The notes: a model not told the origin generated them from the sequence alone. A stretch of 64,000 nucleotides of DNA from Ruania suaedae (GCF_021049265.1 NZ_CP088018.1:2914001-2978000); one strand, 5' to 3'; shown: positions 1 to 9,139, counted from the first letter of the stretch. Program-made: numbers and translations.

Positions 1-324
1 GCCACCGGAGGAGGCGCACACGCCCATGGAGATGACCCACTTCGGGTCCGACATCTGGTCATAGACCGACCGGATCACCGGTGCCATCTTGTGGCTCAGC
101 CGGCCCGAGACGATCATCAGGTCCGCCTGGCGCGGGGAGGCGCGGAAGACCTCCATCCCCCACCGGGAGATGTCGAAGCGGGACGTACCTGCCGCCATCA
201 TCTCGATGGCGCAGCACGCCAGGCCCATGGTGACCGGCCACATCGATGACGACCGCACCCACCCGACCAGATCCTCGACCTTGCCGAGCATGAAGCCGGC
301 AGGCAGCTTGTCCTCGAGTCCCAT
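1..324 (-). CDS. nuoB: NADH-quinone oxidoreductase subunit B (NuoB), C-terminus cut by window edge
   Basis: This is the N-terminal 108 residues of the complex I subunit that carries the terminal [4Fe-4S] cluster N2, which passes electrons from NADH to menaquinone at the membrane. The tandem cysteines are visible in [10 protein letters not shown] and a third ligand in [10 protein letters not shown]; the fourth (PGCPP region) would lie beyond position 1. The stretch [18 protein letters not shown] is typical of the family. The ATG at 324 lies 12 bases after the nuoA stop and has an AGGAGCTGC ribosome site. It follows nuoA and menJ on the same strand, so the rest of the nuo operon presumably continues left of the window. 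Confidence 0.96.
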   Translation of the reverse strand, partial: MGLEDKLPAGFMLGKVEDLVGWVRSSSMWPVTMGLACCAIEMMAAGTSRFDISRWGMEVFRASPRQADLMIVSGRLSHKMAPVIRSVYDQMSDPKWVISMGVCASSGG

Positions 325-336
325 TGCAGCTCCTTC

Positions 337-696
337 CTAGTCCCAGTCCAGCCCGCCACGGCGCCACTCGTACACGAATGGCACGGTGATGAGCAGGAGG
401 AACGCGATCATGGCGATCAGCCCGAACGTCGCGAGCTCGGTGAACGCCACCGCCCACGGGTAGAGGAAGACCACTTCGATGTCGAAGATGATGAAGGTCA
501 TCGCGACGATGTAGTACTTCACCGGGAAGCGCCCGGTCGCGGCGTGCGGGGACGGCTGGATCCCGCACTCATAGGCGTCGACCTTGATCCTGTTGTAGCG
601 CTTCGGGCCGATCACCATGCTGGAGAGGAGCCCGCCGAGGCCCAACACGAGCGCGAGCAGGCCCATGACCAGCAGCGGAACGTACGGGTTCGTCAT
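337..696 (-). CDS. nuoA: NADH-quinone oxidoreductase subunit A (NuoA)
   Basis: A 119-residue membrane subunit of complex I with three hydrophobic helices at about residues 6-30, 62-82 and 88-110. The family signature is present: KVDAYECGIQP in the first loop, then GRFPVKYYIVAMTFIIFDIE, with acidic residues at the start of helix 2. The ATG follows a GGAGG ribosome site with an 8-base spacer. It sits 46 bases downstream of menJ and 12 bases upstream of nuoB. It is therefore the first nuo gene and is probably co-transcribed with the menaquinone reductase gene, coupling quinone finishing to its main user. Confidence 0.97.
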   Translation of the reverse strand: MTNPYVPLLVMGLLALVLGLGGLLSSMVIGPKRYNRIKVDAYECGIQPSPHAATGRFPVKYYIVAMTFIIFDIEVVFLYPWAVAFTELATFGLIAMIAFLLLITVPFVYEWRRGGLDWD

Positions 697-742
697 GCGT
701 TCATCCTCCAGGTGTCCGACGGCGTCCGAGGTGCCCGGTCAG

Positions 743-2038
743 TCATGCCGCGGGCACCACCTTCGTCAGCGCCGTGATCACTCGATCGGTCACGTCCCCG
801 CCCTTGGTGTCGTAGCAGTCGGAGAGCAGTTTCAGCACGATCTTCATCAGCGTCGGGCGCGGCAGCCCGTACTTCGTGCACAGCCGCATCACCCGGGGGT
901 TCTCGATGATCGTCACGAAGGCCCGTCCCAGCGTGAAGTAGCCGCCGAGGTCCTCCCGCATCCGGTCCGCGTAGGTCGCGAGGGTGCGCTCGCGGGCCTC
1001 GTCGCTCGTACGGGCGAACGCCTGGGCGATCACATCCGCCGCCACGCGGCCGGCCTGCAGCCCGTAGGCGATGCCCTCCCCGTTGAACGGCGAGACCATG
1101 CCCCCGGAGTCGCCCACCAGCATGAGGCCGCGGGTGTACAGCGGCTGCCGGTTGAAGGCCATCGGCAGCGCCGCGCCACGGACCGGGCCCACCTGGTTCT
1201 CGGGGGTGAACTCCCACTCGGGCGGGGCGTTGCGCATCCACGCGGCCAGCAGCGAGCGGTAGTCGAGCTGGGTGGCCCTGGCCGTCGAGCTGACGGACCC
1301 GAGCCCGACGTTGGCCAGGCCGTTCCCGAGCGCGAAGATCCAGCCGTAGCCGGGCAGCAGCTGGGACCTGCCGGGCTCTCCGTCCCACAGCTCGAGGTGG
1401 GACTCCATCCACTCGTCGTCGTGGCGGGGGGTGCGGAAGTAGGTCCGCACCGCGACCCCCATCGGCCGGTCGTCCTTCTTGGCCAGGCCCAGTGCCGTCG
1501 CCATCCGGGCGGAGACGCCGTCGGCGCCGAGGACCACCGGGGCGCGGAACGTGAGCGGATCGGCGTCCACCCGGCGTCCCCGTGCGTCCACCACCTTGGC
1601 CTGCACGCCGATCACCCGGCCGGTGCGCTCGTCCAGGAGCGGACCGGTGACGTTGACGCCCTCCAGCAGCTTGGCCCCGGAACTGCGCGCGTGGAAGGCG
1701 AGCGTGGAGTCGAGGTCGGTGCGAGCCTTCGCCAGCCCGTAGCTCGGGTAGCGCTCGATCTCCGGCCAGGGCAGGTGGATCGTGTGGCCGCCGCCGATCA
1801 CGCGCAACCCGCGGTTGCGGATCCAGCCGTCCTCGGCGCGCATCGGTACGCCCATGCGCACCAGTTCGGCCACCGCTCGGGGCGTGAGGCCGTCGCCGCA
1901 GATCTTGTCCCGCGGGAAGGTTGCCTTCTCGAGCAGCAGCACCTCGAGGCCGGCCGAGGCGAGGTAGTGCGCGCTGGCCGCGCCGGCGGGGCCGGCGCCC
2001 ACGACGATCACGTCGGCGTCGTCGGCTGTGGTGCGCAC
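743..2038 (-). CDS. menJ: Geranylgeranyl reductase family protein, probable menaquinone reductase MenJ
   Basis: A 431-residue FAD-dependent reductase of the geranylgeranyl reductase family. The N-terminal dinucleotide fold is DVIVVGAGPAGAASAHYLAS, followed by FPRDKICGDGLTPRAV and a second FAD motif GDSGGMVSPFNGEGI near residue 300. In mycobacteria the orthologue MenJ saturates one isoprene unit of menaquinone; that role fits here because the gene stands with menG and immediately before nuoA. A GTG start at 2038 is chosen because a GGTGGGAGA ribosome site lies just upstream; no ATG is suitably placed. A -10-like TAGCCT near 2150 would give a leader of about 100 bases. The exact isoprene substrate is inferred, not seen. 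Confidence 0.88.
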   Translation of the reverse strand: MRTTADDADVIVVGAGPAGAASAHYLASAGLEVLLLEKATFPRDKICGDGLTPRAVAELVRMGVPMRAEDGWIRNRGLRVIGGGHTIHLPWPEIERYPSYGLAKARTDLDSTLAFHARSSGAKLLEGVNVTGPLLDERTGRVIGVQAKVVDARGRRVDADPLTFRAPVVLGADGVSARMATALGLAKKDDRPMGVAVRTYFRTPRHDDEWMESHLELWDGEPGRSQLLPGYGWIFALGNGLANVGLGSVSSTARATQLDYRSLLAAWMRNAPPEWEFTPENQVGPVRGAALPMAFNRQPLYTRGLMLVGDSGGMVSPFNGEGIAYGLQAGRVAADVIAQAFARTSDEARERTLATYADRMREDLGGYFTLGRAFVTIIENPRVMRLCTKYGLPRPTLMKIVLKLLSDCYDTKGGDVTDRVITALTKVVPAA

Positions 2039-2331
2039 GCTCTCCCACCCTGCATCTCGTCGTTGAATCCTGATGCCCTTCGGCTCTGCGCTTGCACGCG
2101 GCCAGGACGGAGCCCCGAACCTGCGTCCGCGGGTCGGTTCTCGGTGCCTAGGCTACCCCGAGCCGAGCGTGGGCTGAGACCACGCTCGGCCTGACTTTGG
2201 CCCGAATTCTCGCGGATTTTTTGCGACGCGTCAGTGTCGTAATTCACCGACGGGCGACGGCGTGGATCCTCCGAGACGCGAGGACGCCCAGGCCGCCACG
2301 GCACTCATGCGCGACCACGACGGCGTCCGGC
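2039..2331. other. menJ-menG intergenic region with hairpin and probable menJ promoter
   Basis: This 293-base gap is the longest non-coding stretch of the left half. It contains a perfect 11-bp inverted repeat at 2162-2172/2180-2190 (loop GCTGAGA), which may end the menG message. On the minus strand a TAGCCTAGGCA box near 2145-2155 is a plausible -10 for menJ-nuoA. A run of six T at about 2216-2221 (plus strand) follows no gene on that strand and is not assigned a function. Confidence 0.4.
2162..2190 (-). terminator. Hairpin downstream of menG
   Basis: The 11-base arms are perfectly complementary (GCCGAGCGTGG and its reverse complement) with a 7-base loop. It is read after menG and before the presumed menJ promoter on the same strand. 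No U-tract follows on the minus strand, as is common for actinobacterial terminators. Confidence 0.45.
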
Positions 2332-3024
2332 TCACGGGCGGCGTGCCCGGTGGAGCGCGACGATGCCGCCGCTGAGGTTGCGATAGCCGACACCGCGCCA
2401 GCCGGCCTCGTGCAGCAGGCCGGCGAGGCCGCGCTGGTCGGGCCAGTCGGCGATGGACTCCGAGAGGTAGGAGTAGGCATCGGTGTTCGAGCTCACCACC
2501 GACGCCACCCGCGGCAGGACATGGTCCCGATAGGTCCCGTACACCCCGCGCCAGAGCGGGTTCGGCGGCGTCGAGAACTCGCAGATCACCACGCGCCCCC
2601 CGGGCCTGGTGACCCGGAGCATCTCGGTGAGGGCCGTCGTCGTGTCGACCACGTTGCGCAACCCGAAGGAGATCGTGACCGCATCGAAGACCTCGTCGGC
2701 GAATGGCAGCGCGGTGGCATCCCCGACGACGAAGTTCAGGTCGGGACGCCGGCGCTTGCCGACGGCGACCATGCCGGCCGAGAAGTCGCACGGCACCACC
2801 TCGATGCCCGCGTCGGCGTACGCCTCGCTCGAGGTCCCCGTGCCGGCCGCCAGGTCGAGCACCCGCTCCCCCGGCACGGCGCCGACCGCCTCGCGGGTGC
2901 GGCGGCGCCACAGCCGGTCCATCCCCATCGACAGCACGTCGTTGGTGAGGTCGTAGGCGGGGGCGACGCCGTCGAACATGCCCGCGACCTCGCGCGGATC
3001 CTTGGCCAGGCTGGCTCGTGACAT
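2332..3024 (-). CDS. menG: Demethylmenaquinone methyltransferase (MenG/UbiE)
   Basis: A 230-residue class I SAM methyltransferase that methylates demethylmenaquinone to menaquinone, the last common step of the pathway. Family signatures are [20 protein letters not shown] (residues 17-36), the SAM-binding LDLAAGTGT (56-64) and the [19 protein letters not shown] block. Start chosen at the ATG at 3024 ([10 protein letters not shown]), just after GGGGGT; an in-frame ATG six codons upstream is less likely because it lacks a ribosome site. It is transcribed divergently from menF, with 88 bases between the two starts. Confidence 0.95.
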   Translation of the reverse strand: MSRASLAKDPREVAGMFDGVAPAYDLTNDVLSMGMDRLWRRRTREAVGAVPGERVLDLAAGTGTSSEAYADAGIEVVPCDFSAGMVAVGKRRRPDLNFVVGDATALPFADEVFDAVTISFGLRNVVDTTTALTEMLRVTRPGGRVVICEFSTPPNPLWRGVYGTYRDHVLPRVASVVSSNTDAYSYLSESIADWPDQRGLAGLLHEAGWRGVGYRNLSGGIVALHRARRP

Positions 3025-3098
3025 ACCCCCATCATCGCGCACCCCCGCGCGTGACCAGCATCACGAGCCCGGGCGGGCCCGGCCCCGCGCGCGCGGAA

Positions 3099-3104
3099 TA
3101 GGCT
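3099..3104 (+). promoter_or_regulatory. -10 box of menF, near-leaderless
   Basis: TAGGCT lies 8 bases before the menF ATG, so transcription should begin at or within two bases of the start codon. It is the same hexamer used at several other genes in the window. Confidence 0.55.
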
Positions 3105-3112
3105 GGAAAGCG

Positions 3113-4411
3113 ATGACCGACGCCGCCGTGGACCCCTGGCCACCGACCCTGCTCGCCCGCACCATCAGCGTGCCGGCGCAGGCGATCGGCGACCTGTTCG
3201 ACCTGCTCCCCTCCGCCGAGCCGGCGGACGCGCTCGCCTGGGTGCGCCGCGGCGAGGGGATCGTCGGATGGGGTGAGGCGCTACGGATCGAGACCTCGGG
3301 GGCCGATCGGTTCGCCGAGGCCGACCGCCGCTGGCGCGAGCTCGCCGGGCACATGGTCGTGCGCGACGAGGTCCGACAGCCGGGGACCGGACCGGTGGCA
3401 TTCGGCTCCTTCGCCTTCTCCGCCGGATCCGAGGCCGGTGGCGTGCTCGTGGTGCCGCGGGTGGTGGCGGGACGCCGCGGCTGCCACGCCTGGCTGACCA
3501 CCATCACCTCCGCCTCGGAGCTGCAGCCCCCGCCCAACCCGACGGCGCTGCGCACCTCCCGGCAGGAGCCGCTGCCGCGGCCGTCGGTCACCTACACCGA
3601 CGGCGCACTCGACCCCGGCACCTGGGGCGAAGCGGTGCGCGAGGTCGTGGAGCTGATCCGCTCCGGTGACGTGGCCAAGGTCGTGATGGCGCGCGACGTC
3701 ACCGCCCGGCTCGACGGCCCGCTGGATGTGCGGCGGCTGCTGGCCACGCTCGGCTCGGACTACCCGATGTGCTGGACGTTCGCCGTCGACTCGCTGGTGG
3801 GCGCCACCCCGGAACTGCTGGTGCGGCGCGAGCGCGGGCTGATCTCCTCGCGGGTGCTGGCCGGCACGATCCAGCGCACCGGTGACGACGAGGCCGACCT
3901 CGCCCGTGCCGCGTCGCTGGCGCGATCGTCCAAGGATCTCGAGGAGCACGAGTTCGCGGTCGACTCGCTGACGCGATCGCTGGAGCCCTACGCGGCCTCC
4001 ACCAACGCCCCGGACGCGCCATTCGTCCTGCACCTGCCGAACGTCATGCACCTGGCCAGCGACGTCACCGCGGTGCTGGACGAGCCCCACGGTGAGATGT
4101 CCTCGCTGCAGGTGGCCGCCGCGCTGCACCCGACGGCGGCGGTGTGCGGGACACCCACCGAGACCGCCGCCGAGGTCATCGGCCGCCACGAGCGGATGGA
4201 CCGCGCCCGCTACGCCGGCCCGGTCGGCTGGCTCGGCGCGGACGGTGACGGCGAGTGGGGAATCGCCCTGCGCTCGGCCGAGGTCGCCCCGGACGGCCGG
4301 TCGCTGCGGCTGTTCGCCGGGTGCGGGATCGTCGCCGCCTCCGATCCGGAGGCCGAGATCGCCGAGTCCGAGGCGAAGCTCGAACCCATGCGCACCGCAC
4401 TCGGCGACTGA
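3113..4411 (+). CDS. menF: Isochorismate synthase (MenF)
   Basis: A 432-residue chorismate-binding enzyme that converts chorismate to isochorismate, the first committed step of menaquinone synthesis. The C-terminal catalytic domain carries KVVMARDVTARL, the LHPTAAVCGTPT active-site loop (about residues 339-351) and DRARYAGPVGWLG (about 362-374), typical of MenF/EntC/DhbC. The open frame extends 45 codons upstream, but the ATG at 3113 is preferred because TAGGCT ends 8 bases before it and upstream codons would overlap the menG promoter. A salicylate or siderophore role is possible for the family; the men genes on both sides favour menaquinone. Confidence 0.92.
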   Translation: MTDAAVDPWPPTLLARTISVPAQAIGDLFDLLPSAEPADALAWVRRGEGIVGWGEALRIETSGADRFAEADRRWRELAGHMVVRDEVRQPGTGPVAFGSFAFSAGSEAGGVLVVPRVVAGRRGCHAWLTTITSASELQPPPNPTALRTSRQEPLPRPSVTYTDGALDPGTWGEAVREVVELIRSGDVAKVVMARDVTARLDGPLDVRRLLATLGSDYPMCWTFAVDSLVGATPELLVRRERGLISSRVLAGTIQRTGDDEADLARAASLARSSKDLEEHEFAVDSLTRSLEPYAASTNAPDAPFVLHLPNVMHLASDVTAVLDEPHGEMSSLQVAAALHPTAAVCGTPTETAAEVIGRHERMDRARYAGPVGWLGADGDGEWGIALRSAEVAPDGRSLRLFAGCGIVAASDPEAEIAESEAKLEPMRTALGD

Positions 4412-4433
4412 CCCCTCCGCGCCCTCAGGTCGA

Positions 4434-5804
4434 TCAGGCCGCGACGTCCTCGCGCGCCGCGAGCGTGGTCTCGACGGTCCGGGACTCGCCCTCGCGCACC
4501 ACGGTGAGGGTGACCGTCTCACCTGAGCCGTAGGTGCGCACATAGCCGGTGAGCGAGCTCGCGCCGCCGACCGCGTCGTCGTCGATCTGGACGATGACGT
4601 CGCCCGGGCGCAGTCCCGCCTCGGCCGCCGGCGTGCCCTCGAGGACCTCCTCGATCGCGGCACCGGCGCGGGTGACCCCGTCCGCCGTCACCGTCTCGTC
4701 GGAGAGAGCGACGCCGAGGTAGGCGTGCTCGGCGGTGCCGTCGGCGATGAGCTGGTCGGCGATGTCGGCGGCCAGGTCCACCGGGATCGAGAACCCGAGG
4801 CCGATGCTGCCGCTGGAGCTGCCGTCGGTGGCGATCGAGGACGTGATGCCGATGACGTGACCCGAGGAGTCGAACAACGGACCGCCGGAGTTACCGGGGT
4901 TGATGGCCGCGTCGACCTGGATCGCATTCGTCACCACCGGCTCGCGCGACCTCTGGTCCATGGCGGTCACGGGCCGGTCCAGCGCCGAGACGATTCCCGT
5001 GGTGACGGTGGAGTCCAGTCCCAGCGGGTTGCCCACGGCCATCACGTCCTGGCCGACGACGAGATCGTCGGAGGTCCCCAGTGTCGCCTGCGCGAGATCG
5101 TCCGGCGCGTCCTGCAGTGCCAGCACGGCCAGATCCGTGGCCGGATCGGTGCCGACGATCTCGGCCTCGTACATCCGCCCGTCCGTGAGGGTCACGGCCA
5201 GCTGCTCGGCACCCTCGACGACGTGGTTGTTGGTCAGTACGTAGCCGGCTCCGGCGTCGATGATCACGCCTGATCCTGCCCCCTGGCCCGCCTGCGAACG
5301 GGCCGCGATCGAGACCACGCTGGGGCGGACGGCGTCGGCCACGGCCTGCCAGTCCGCACTGCCGTCGGAGGCGGACTCGACGGTGGTCCCCGAGGACGAG
5401 ACCTGCGTCACGTCCGAGCCGGACTGCTGGGTCCCGTGCAGCACGGCGGCCGTCCCGCCGCTGGCGAGGACGGCGGCGAGCGCCGCGGAGGTCGCGACCA
5501 TCACCCAGGGGCGCTGGCGCTTGCCGCGTGGGGCCTGCGGCTGCTCGGGCCCTGCGGACGGGGCCGGCGCGTGGCCGGGGTGCTGCCAGGCGTACGGGTG
5601 GGGGCCGGCGAACTGCGGCTGCTGGTTCCGCCACCCCTCCGGCTGCTGCTGGGCCTGCTGGGGGTACTGACCGTACTGCGCGGCCGGGGCCGGCTGCTGC
5701 ACAGGGTCATGCGGCCGGGCCGGTGCCTGGAACGGGTTCTGCGGGGCCTGCCCCTGGTCGGGGTGCTGCCGGTCGTCAGGCTGGTGGGGGTGCTGCTCGT
5801 TCAT
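4434..5804 (-). CDS. Membrane-anchored HtrA-type serine protease with C-terminal PDZ domain
   Basis: A 456-residue S1C protease expected to degrade or chaperone misfolded proteins outside the membrane. Residues 1-95 are a cytoplasmic tail rich in Pro and Gln; a helix spans about 99-122. The trypsin-like domain shows the catalytic triad as H194 (TNNHVVEG), D224 (PATDLAVL) and S306 (NPGNSGGPLF). A PDZ domain follows, with GTPAAEAGLRPGDVIVQIDD. The ATG at 5804 has a GAGGAGGAACC ribosome site; the open frame continues far upstream, but that part is the antisense of menD. It stands 86 bases downstream of menD on the same strand and probably has its own promoter. Confidence 0.95.
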   Translation of the reverse strand: MNEQHPHQPDDRQHPDQGQAPQNPFQAPARPHDPVQQPAPAAQYGQYPQQAQQQPEGWRNQQPQFAGPHPYAWQHPGHAPAPSAGPEQPQAPRGKRQRPWVMVATSAALAAVLASGGTAAVLHGTQQSGSDVTQVSSSGTTVESASDGSADWQAVADAVRPSVVSIAARSQAGQGAGSGVIIDAGAGYVLTNNHVVEGAEQLAVTLTDGRMYEAEIVGTDPATDLAVLALQDAPDDLAQATLGTSDDLVVGQDVMAVGNPLGLDSTVTTGIVSALDRPVTAMDQRSREPVVTNAIQVDAAINPGNSGGPLFDSSGHVIGITSSIATDGSSSGSIGLGFSIPVDLAADIADQLIADGTAEHAYLGVALSDETVTADGVTRAGAAIEEVLEGTPAAEAGLRPGDVIVQIDDDAVGGASSLTGYVRTYGSGETVTLTVVREGESRTVETTLAAREDVAA

Positions 5805-5890
5805 GGTTCCTCCTCGCGGGGTGATGAGTCCATGAGAACTCGTGCACCTGCCGCGTGGCTGAACTGCACCTGGGAAGTGTCTGAGAACGT

Positions 5891-7531
5891 TCAGCCGAGC
5901 GCCGACCGGGCCGCCGTCCGGAGGCGCTCGGTCAGCTGCTGGTGACGCTCCCGGGCGGTCGCGCCGTCGAGCCGGACTTCGACCACGCTGCGTCCGGTCA
6001 CCGGGGCGGCAAGGATCTCGCGCAGGTGCGCGAGATCGTCGGCCTGCTGGTGGCTCGCGCCGAAGCCGGCCGCGAGGGCGGCCACGTCGAGACCCTGTGG
6101 GGTGCCGAAGATCCGGTCGAAGGTCTCGGCCCGCTCCCCGTGCTCGAGTGTGGCGAAGATGGATCCGCCGTCGTCGTTGACCACGATCACCTGCAGATCC
6201 GGCTCGCGTTCGAGCGGGCCGCAGGCGAGGCCTCCGACGTCGTGCTGGAAGGTGAGATCGCCGACGAGCACGCGGACCGACCGACCGGTGGCCAGGGCGA
6301 TCCCGGCACCGGTCGAGACCGTGCCGTCGATCCCGGCGAGGCCGCGGTTGGCGACGACGAGCGAGCCGGCGGCAGCCGGGGAATCGGGCCCGCTCGCGCA
6401 CACGAGATCGGCGTCGCGCACCGCCATCGAGGCGCCCAGCAGCACCGTGCCCCCGGCGCCGAGCACGGCGCCTGCCACCGCCGGGCCGTCGAGGGGGCGC
6501 GGGCGGCCGAGCGCGTCGGCGACGCCCCGGGCCGCCTCCGACCAGCGCGCCGCCCACTGCTGCTCCGGCCCCTGCGGTCGCCCGGTCACCGTGATGGCGT
6601 CCGCGATGGTCCCGGCGGTCCCGGCGACGTCGGTCCAGTCCGCGCCCCGGGTCAGCACCACGACCTCGACGTCGTCCCGGGCAAGCAGCCGGCTCACCGG
6701 ACGGCTCAAGGTGGGCCGCCCGAGCACCACCACCCGCTCGATCTCCTCGCCCAGCACGTCCAGCACCACCCGGCCGGCGAGGATCGCCGTCGGTAGGCGG
6801 GTCAGTCCGGAGGAGGGCTCGGCCAGGACGGGCCAGGCCCATGCGCCCACAACCTCCGGCCCGGCCACGTGTGCGGCGCCGTCGCCGGCCACCACGACCG
6901 TGCGGGGCCCGCGCGCGAGATCGACGGGCGTGCCGGCGCCCGGGGTGCTCACCTGCACCGGCTCCGGCGGTGCGCCGGGCGACCAGCCCTCGGCCGGGAC
7001 CAGCGGGTCGCGGAAGGCGACGTTGAGGTGGGCGGGCCCGGGGGCGCGGGTGCGCGCCCCGGTGGCGGCCGTCACCGCGCGGGTGATCGTCGAGGAGATC
7101 CCGCGCACGGGGGCGTCGTCGGCGGCGGGCAGCTCGGCGAAGAAGCGGACGGCCCCACCGAAGAGCCTGGTCTGGTCGGTGGTCTGGTTGGCGCCGACGC
7201 CACGCAGCTCGTGGGGCCGATCGGCGGTGATCGCGAGCAGCGGCAGGCCCGAGTGGGAGGCCTCCAGCATCGCCGGGTGCAGGTTGGCCGCGGCCGTACC
7301 GGAGGTCGTGACCACCGCGGCCGGGCGCACCCGGGCGATGCCGAGCGCGAGGAAGGCTGCCGAGCGTTCGTCGACGCGCACGTGCAGGCGCAGCCAGCCG
7401 GCGCGCTCGGCCGCGTGCAGGGCGTAGGCCAGCGGGGCGCTGCGCGACCCCGGGGCCAGGACCACATCGGCCACCCCGTGCGCCACCAGTGCCGTGACCA
7501 GCGCACGGGCGCGAGCGGTGGCGGCGGTCAT
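5891..7531 (-). CDS. menD: 2-succinyl-5-enolpyruvyl-6-hydroxy-3-cyclohexene-1-carboxylate synthase (MenD)
   Basis: A 546-residue thiamine diphosphate enzyme that joins isochorismate and 2-oxoglutarate in menaquinone synthesis. Visible are LAPGSRSAPLAYALH, the cofactor-activating region VDERSAAFLALGIAR, TTSGTAAANLHPAMLEA, and the ThDP-Mg site GDLTFQHDVGG followed by VVNDDGGSIF. Its ATG at 7531 overlaps the menC stop by four bases (ATGA), so translation is coupled to menC. Length and domain order are normal for the family. Confidence 0.96.
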   Translation of the reverse strand: MTAATARARALVTALVAHGVADVVLAPGSRSAPLAYALHAAERAGWLRLHVRVDERSAAFLALGIARVRPAAVVTTSGTAAANLHPAMLEASHSGLPLLAITADRPHELRGVGANQTTDQTRLFGGAVRFFAELPAADDAPVRGISSTITRAVTAATGARTRAPGPAHLNVAFRDPLVPAEGWSPGAPPEPVQVSTPGAGTPVDLARGPRTVVVAGDGAAHVAGPEVVGAWAWPVLAEPSSGLTRLPTAILAGRVVLDVLGEEIERVVVLGRPTLSRPVSRLLARDDVEVVVLTRGADWTDVAGTAGTIADAITVTGRPQGPEQQWAARWSEAARGVADALGRPRPLDGPAVAGAVLGAGGTVLLGASMAVRDADLVCASGPDSPAAAGSLVVANRGLAGIDGTVSTGAGIALATGRSVRVLVGDLTFQHDVGGLACGPLEREPDLQVIVVNDDGGSIFATLEHGERAETFDRIFGTPQGLDVAALAAGFGASHQQADDLAHLREILAAPVTGRSVVEVRLDGATARERHQQLTERLRTAARSALG

Positions 7532-8475
7532 GACGGCGATCCTGCCACGCGCTCGGCCCGGTCCTGCCAGCGCCGGCTCAGGTCGGCGGGCGCGGTGACC
7601 GCAGCGAGACGCTGCGCGGAGGGCTCCACCCGGCGCACGGGCAGCTCGCCGTCGACCGGAAGCAGCGGGTGGTCGGTGACGTCGTCGTCGAAGAGGTGCA
7701 CCGTGGCCAGCCCGCAGGCGTAGGGCAGCGTGGGCAGGGCGGCTGCGAGCGCCACCCCGGCGGCGATCCCCACCGAGGTCTCCAGCGCCGAGGAGACCAC
7801 CACGGGCAGCCCGATCTGCTCGGCGATGCGCAGCGACGCCCGGACGCCGCCGAGCGGCTGGACCTTGAGGACCACGACGTCGGCCGCCTCCAGCCGCGTG
7901 ACCTCGTAGGGGTCCTCGGCACGCCGGATCGACTCGTCGGCGGCGATGGGTATGTGACCGAGGCGCCGCAGGGCCGCGAGGTCGGCCACGGCGGCACAGG
8001 GCTGCTCGGCGTACTCCAGCCCGCCCGCGGCCCGGTCGAGGATCGGCAGGCGGCGGCGCGCCTCGTCCAGGTCCCAGGCGGCGTTGGCGTCGATGCGGAT
8101 CCTGCCGTCCGGGCCGAGGGCGTCGCGGACCGCCTCCAGGCGGGCCTGCTCGTCCGCCAGGTCCTGTCCGGGCTCGGCCACCTTGACCTTGGCGGTCCGG
8201 CAGCCCCCGCTCGCGAGGACGATCGCATGGGCGCGTTCGGGGGTGGTGGCCGGGACGGTGACGTTCACCGGGACGGTGCTGCGGACGGCGTCGGGGAAGG
8301 GCAGGTCGGCGGCCTCGCGGGCCGCGGCCCACCACGCGCGGGACTCGGCGATGTGGTACTCCCAGAACGGGGAGAACTCGCCCCACCCTGCCTCGCCCTC
8401 GAGCAGCATCCCGTCGCGGCGGTCCAGGCCGCGGAAGCGGGTCCGCAGGCCGATCGAGTAGCAGGTACGCCTCAC
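7528..8475 (-). CDS. menC: o-Succinylbenzoate synthase (MenC)
   Basis: A 315-residue enolase-superfamily dehydratase producing o-succinylbenzoate. Barrel motifs are in order: TAKVKVAEP (the paired lysines), RIRIDANAAWD, YAEQPC, IAADESI and VVLKVQPLGG, giving the metal ligands and catalytic lysines. A GTG start at 8475 is supported by a TAGGGT box ending 6 bases before it, meaning the mRNA is likely leaderless. It is the first gene of the menC-menD unit. Confidence 0.94.
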   Translation of the reverse strand: MRRTCYSIGLRTRFRGLDRRDGMLLEGEAGWGEFSPFWEYHIAESRAWWAAAREAADLPFPDAVRSTVPVNVTVPATTPERAHAIVLASGGCRTAKVKVAEPGQDLADEQARLEAVRDALGPDGRIRIDANAAWDLDEARRRLPILDRAAGGLEYAEQPCAAVADLAALRRLGHIPIAADESIRRAEDPYEVTRLEAADVVVLKVQPLGGVRASLRIAEQIGLPVVVSSALETSVGIAAGVALAAALPTLPYACGLATVHLFDDDVTDHPLLPVDGELPVRRVEPSAQRLAAVTAPADLSRRWQDRAERVAGSPS

Positions 8476-8481
8476 GCTCCC

Positions 8482-8487
8482 ACCCTA
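8482..8487 (-). promoter_or_regulatory. -10 box of menC, leaderless
   Basis: On the minus strand TAGGGT is followed by six bases (GGGAGC) and then the GTG start of menC, so the message probably starts at the initiation codon. Confidence 0.55.
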
Positions 8488-8536
8488 GAGCGCCGTGGCA
8501 GAGACCGCGTGCGCCCAGGAGGCAACCTTCGGGCGC

Positions 8537-8579
8537 GGACCGAGGGTCCGGGCTGGGTCGATCCCGGGAGCCTCGGTCC
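8537..8579 (-). terminator. Hairpin downstream of the tetR gene
   Basis: GGACCGAGG at 8537-8545 pairs with CCTCGGTCC at 8571-8579, with a further CCGGG/CCCGG pairing inside. It starts 10 bases past the tetR stop codon, separating that unit from menC. Confidence 0.5.
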
Positions 8580-8588
8580 ACCGGCGCC

Positions 8589-9137
8589 TCAGCGGGTGCT
8601 GCACTCGGCCTGCGCCAGGGCCTTCGCGAGCAGGTCCCGGGCGAGCACCACCGGATCGCGGCCCTCGCTGAGTGCGCTGACGGCGGCGCCGTCGATGATC
8701 GCCACGGCGAGGGCGGCGGGCAGGCCGAGCGGCCCGACGATCCTGGACATCGCGGCATCCACCCGTGGGCGGCCCCGGGCGTACGCCGCGGCGACCTCCG
8801 GGCTGTGCCCGGCTCCCGCGAGGTGCTCGTAGTGGCCGCGCACCTGGTCCGCCGGTGGCAGCAGCGCCTCGACCGCCGCCTCGATCCGGGCCGCATCGCC
8901 GGTGGCCTCGCGCGCGGCGACTTCCTCGGCCTGCTCGGCCCACCGGCGCGCCACCTCCGCCCCGGCCGCCGCCGCCAGCTCGCCCCGGGAGGCGAAGTAG
9001 TAGGTCGTGGCCGACAGCGAGCACCCGGCATGCGCGGCGACGGCGCGATGGGTCAGGCCGGCCGGGCCTTCCTGCCGCAGCAGGTCGGCTGCTGCCTGCA
9101 CGACGCTCGCGCGCCGCCGTCGCCCCTTGTCGTGCAC
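8589..9137 (-). CDS. TetR family transcriptional regulator
   Basis: A 182-residue regulator with an N-terminal helix-turn-helix (ASVVQAAADLL...GLTHRAVAAHAGCSLSATTYYFASR, residues about 10-50) and a helical ligand-binding half. The GTG start at 9137 follows the stop of the SMR gene after two bases, so both genes are one operon. Regulators paired in this way usually repress the efflux gene next to them, and an inverted repeat is present in the shared promoter (9538-9553). The ligand is unknown. Confidence 0.88.
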   Translation of the reverse strand: MHDKGRRRRASVVQAAADLLRQEGPAGLTHRAVAAHAGCSLSATTYYFASRGELAAAAGAEVARRWAEQAEEVAAREATGDAARIEAAVEALLPPADQVRGHYEHLAGAGHSPEVAAAYARGRPRVDAAMSRIVGPLGLPAALAVAIIDGAAVSALSEGRDPVVLARDLLAKALAQAECSTR

Positions 9138-9139
9138 GG

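Noticed and set aside
617-2194. 525-codon plus-strand open frame antisense to menJ
   Set aside because: Its residues are the Arg/Gly/His/Pro mix of a reverse-frame shadow in GC-rich DNA, while the other strand encodes a clear MenJ with FAD motifs.
2213-2221. T-run near 2216 as a plus-strand terminator
   Set aside because: No plus-strand gene ends upstream of it; both neighbours are on the minus strand.
5805-6842. Upstream extension of the HtrA protease frame
   Set aside because: It lies over menD in another frame; a strong ribosome site marks the ATG at 5804.
7532-9031. Long N-terminal extension of the menD frame
   Set aside because: It overlaps menC and tetR out of frame and has shadow composition; MenD homology starts at 7531 with an ATGA coupling to menC.
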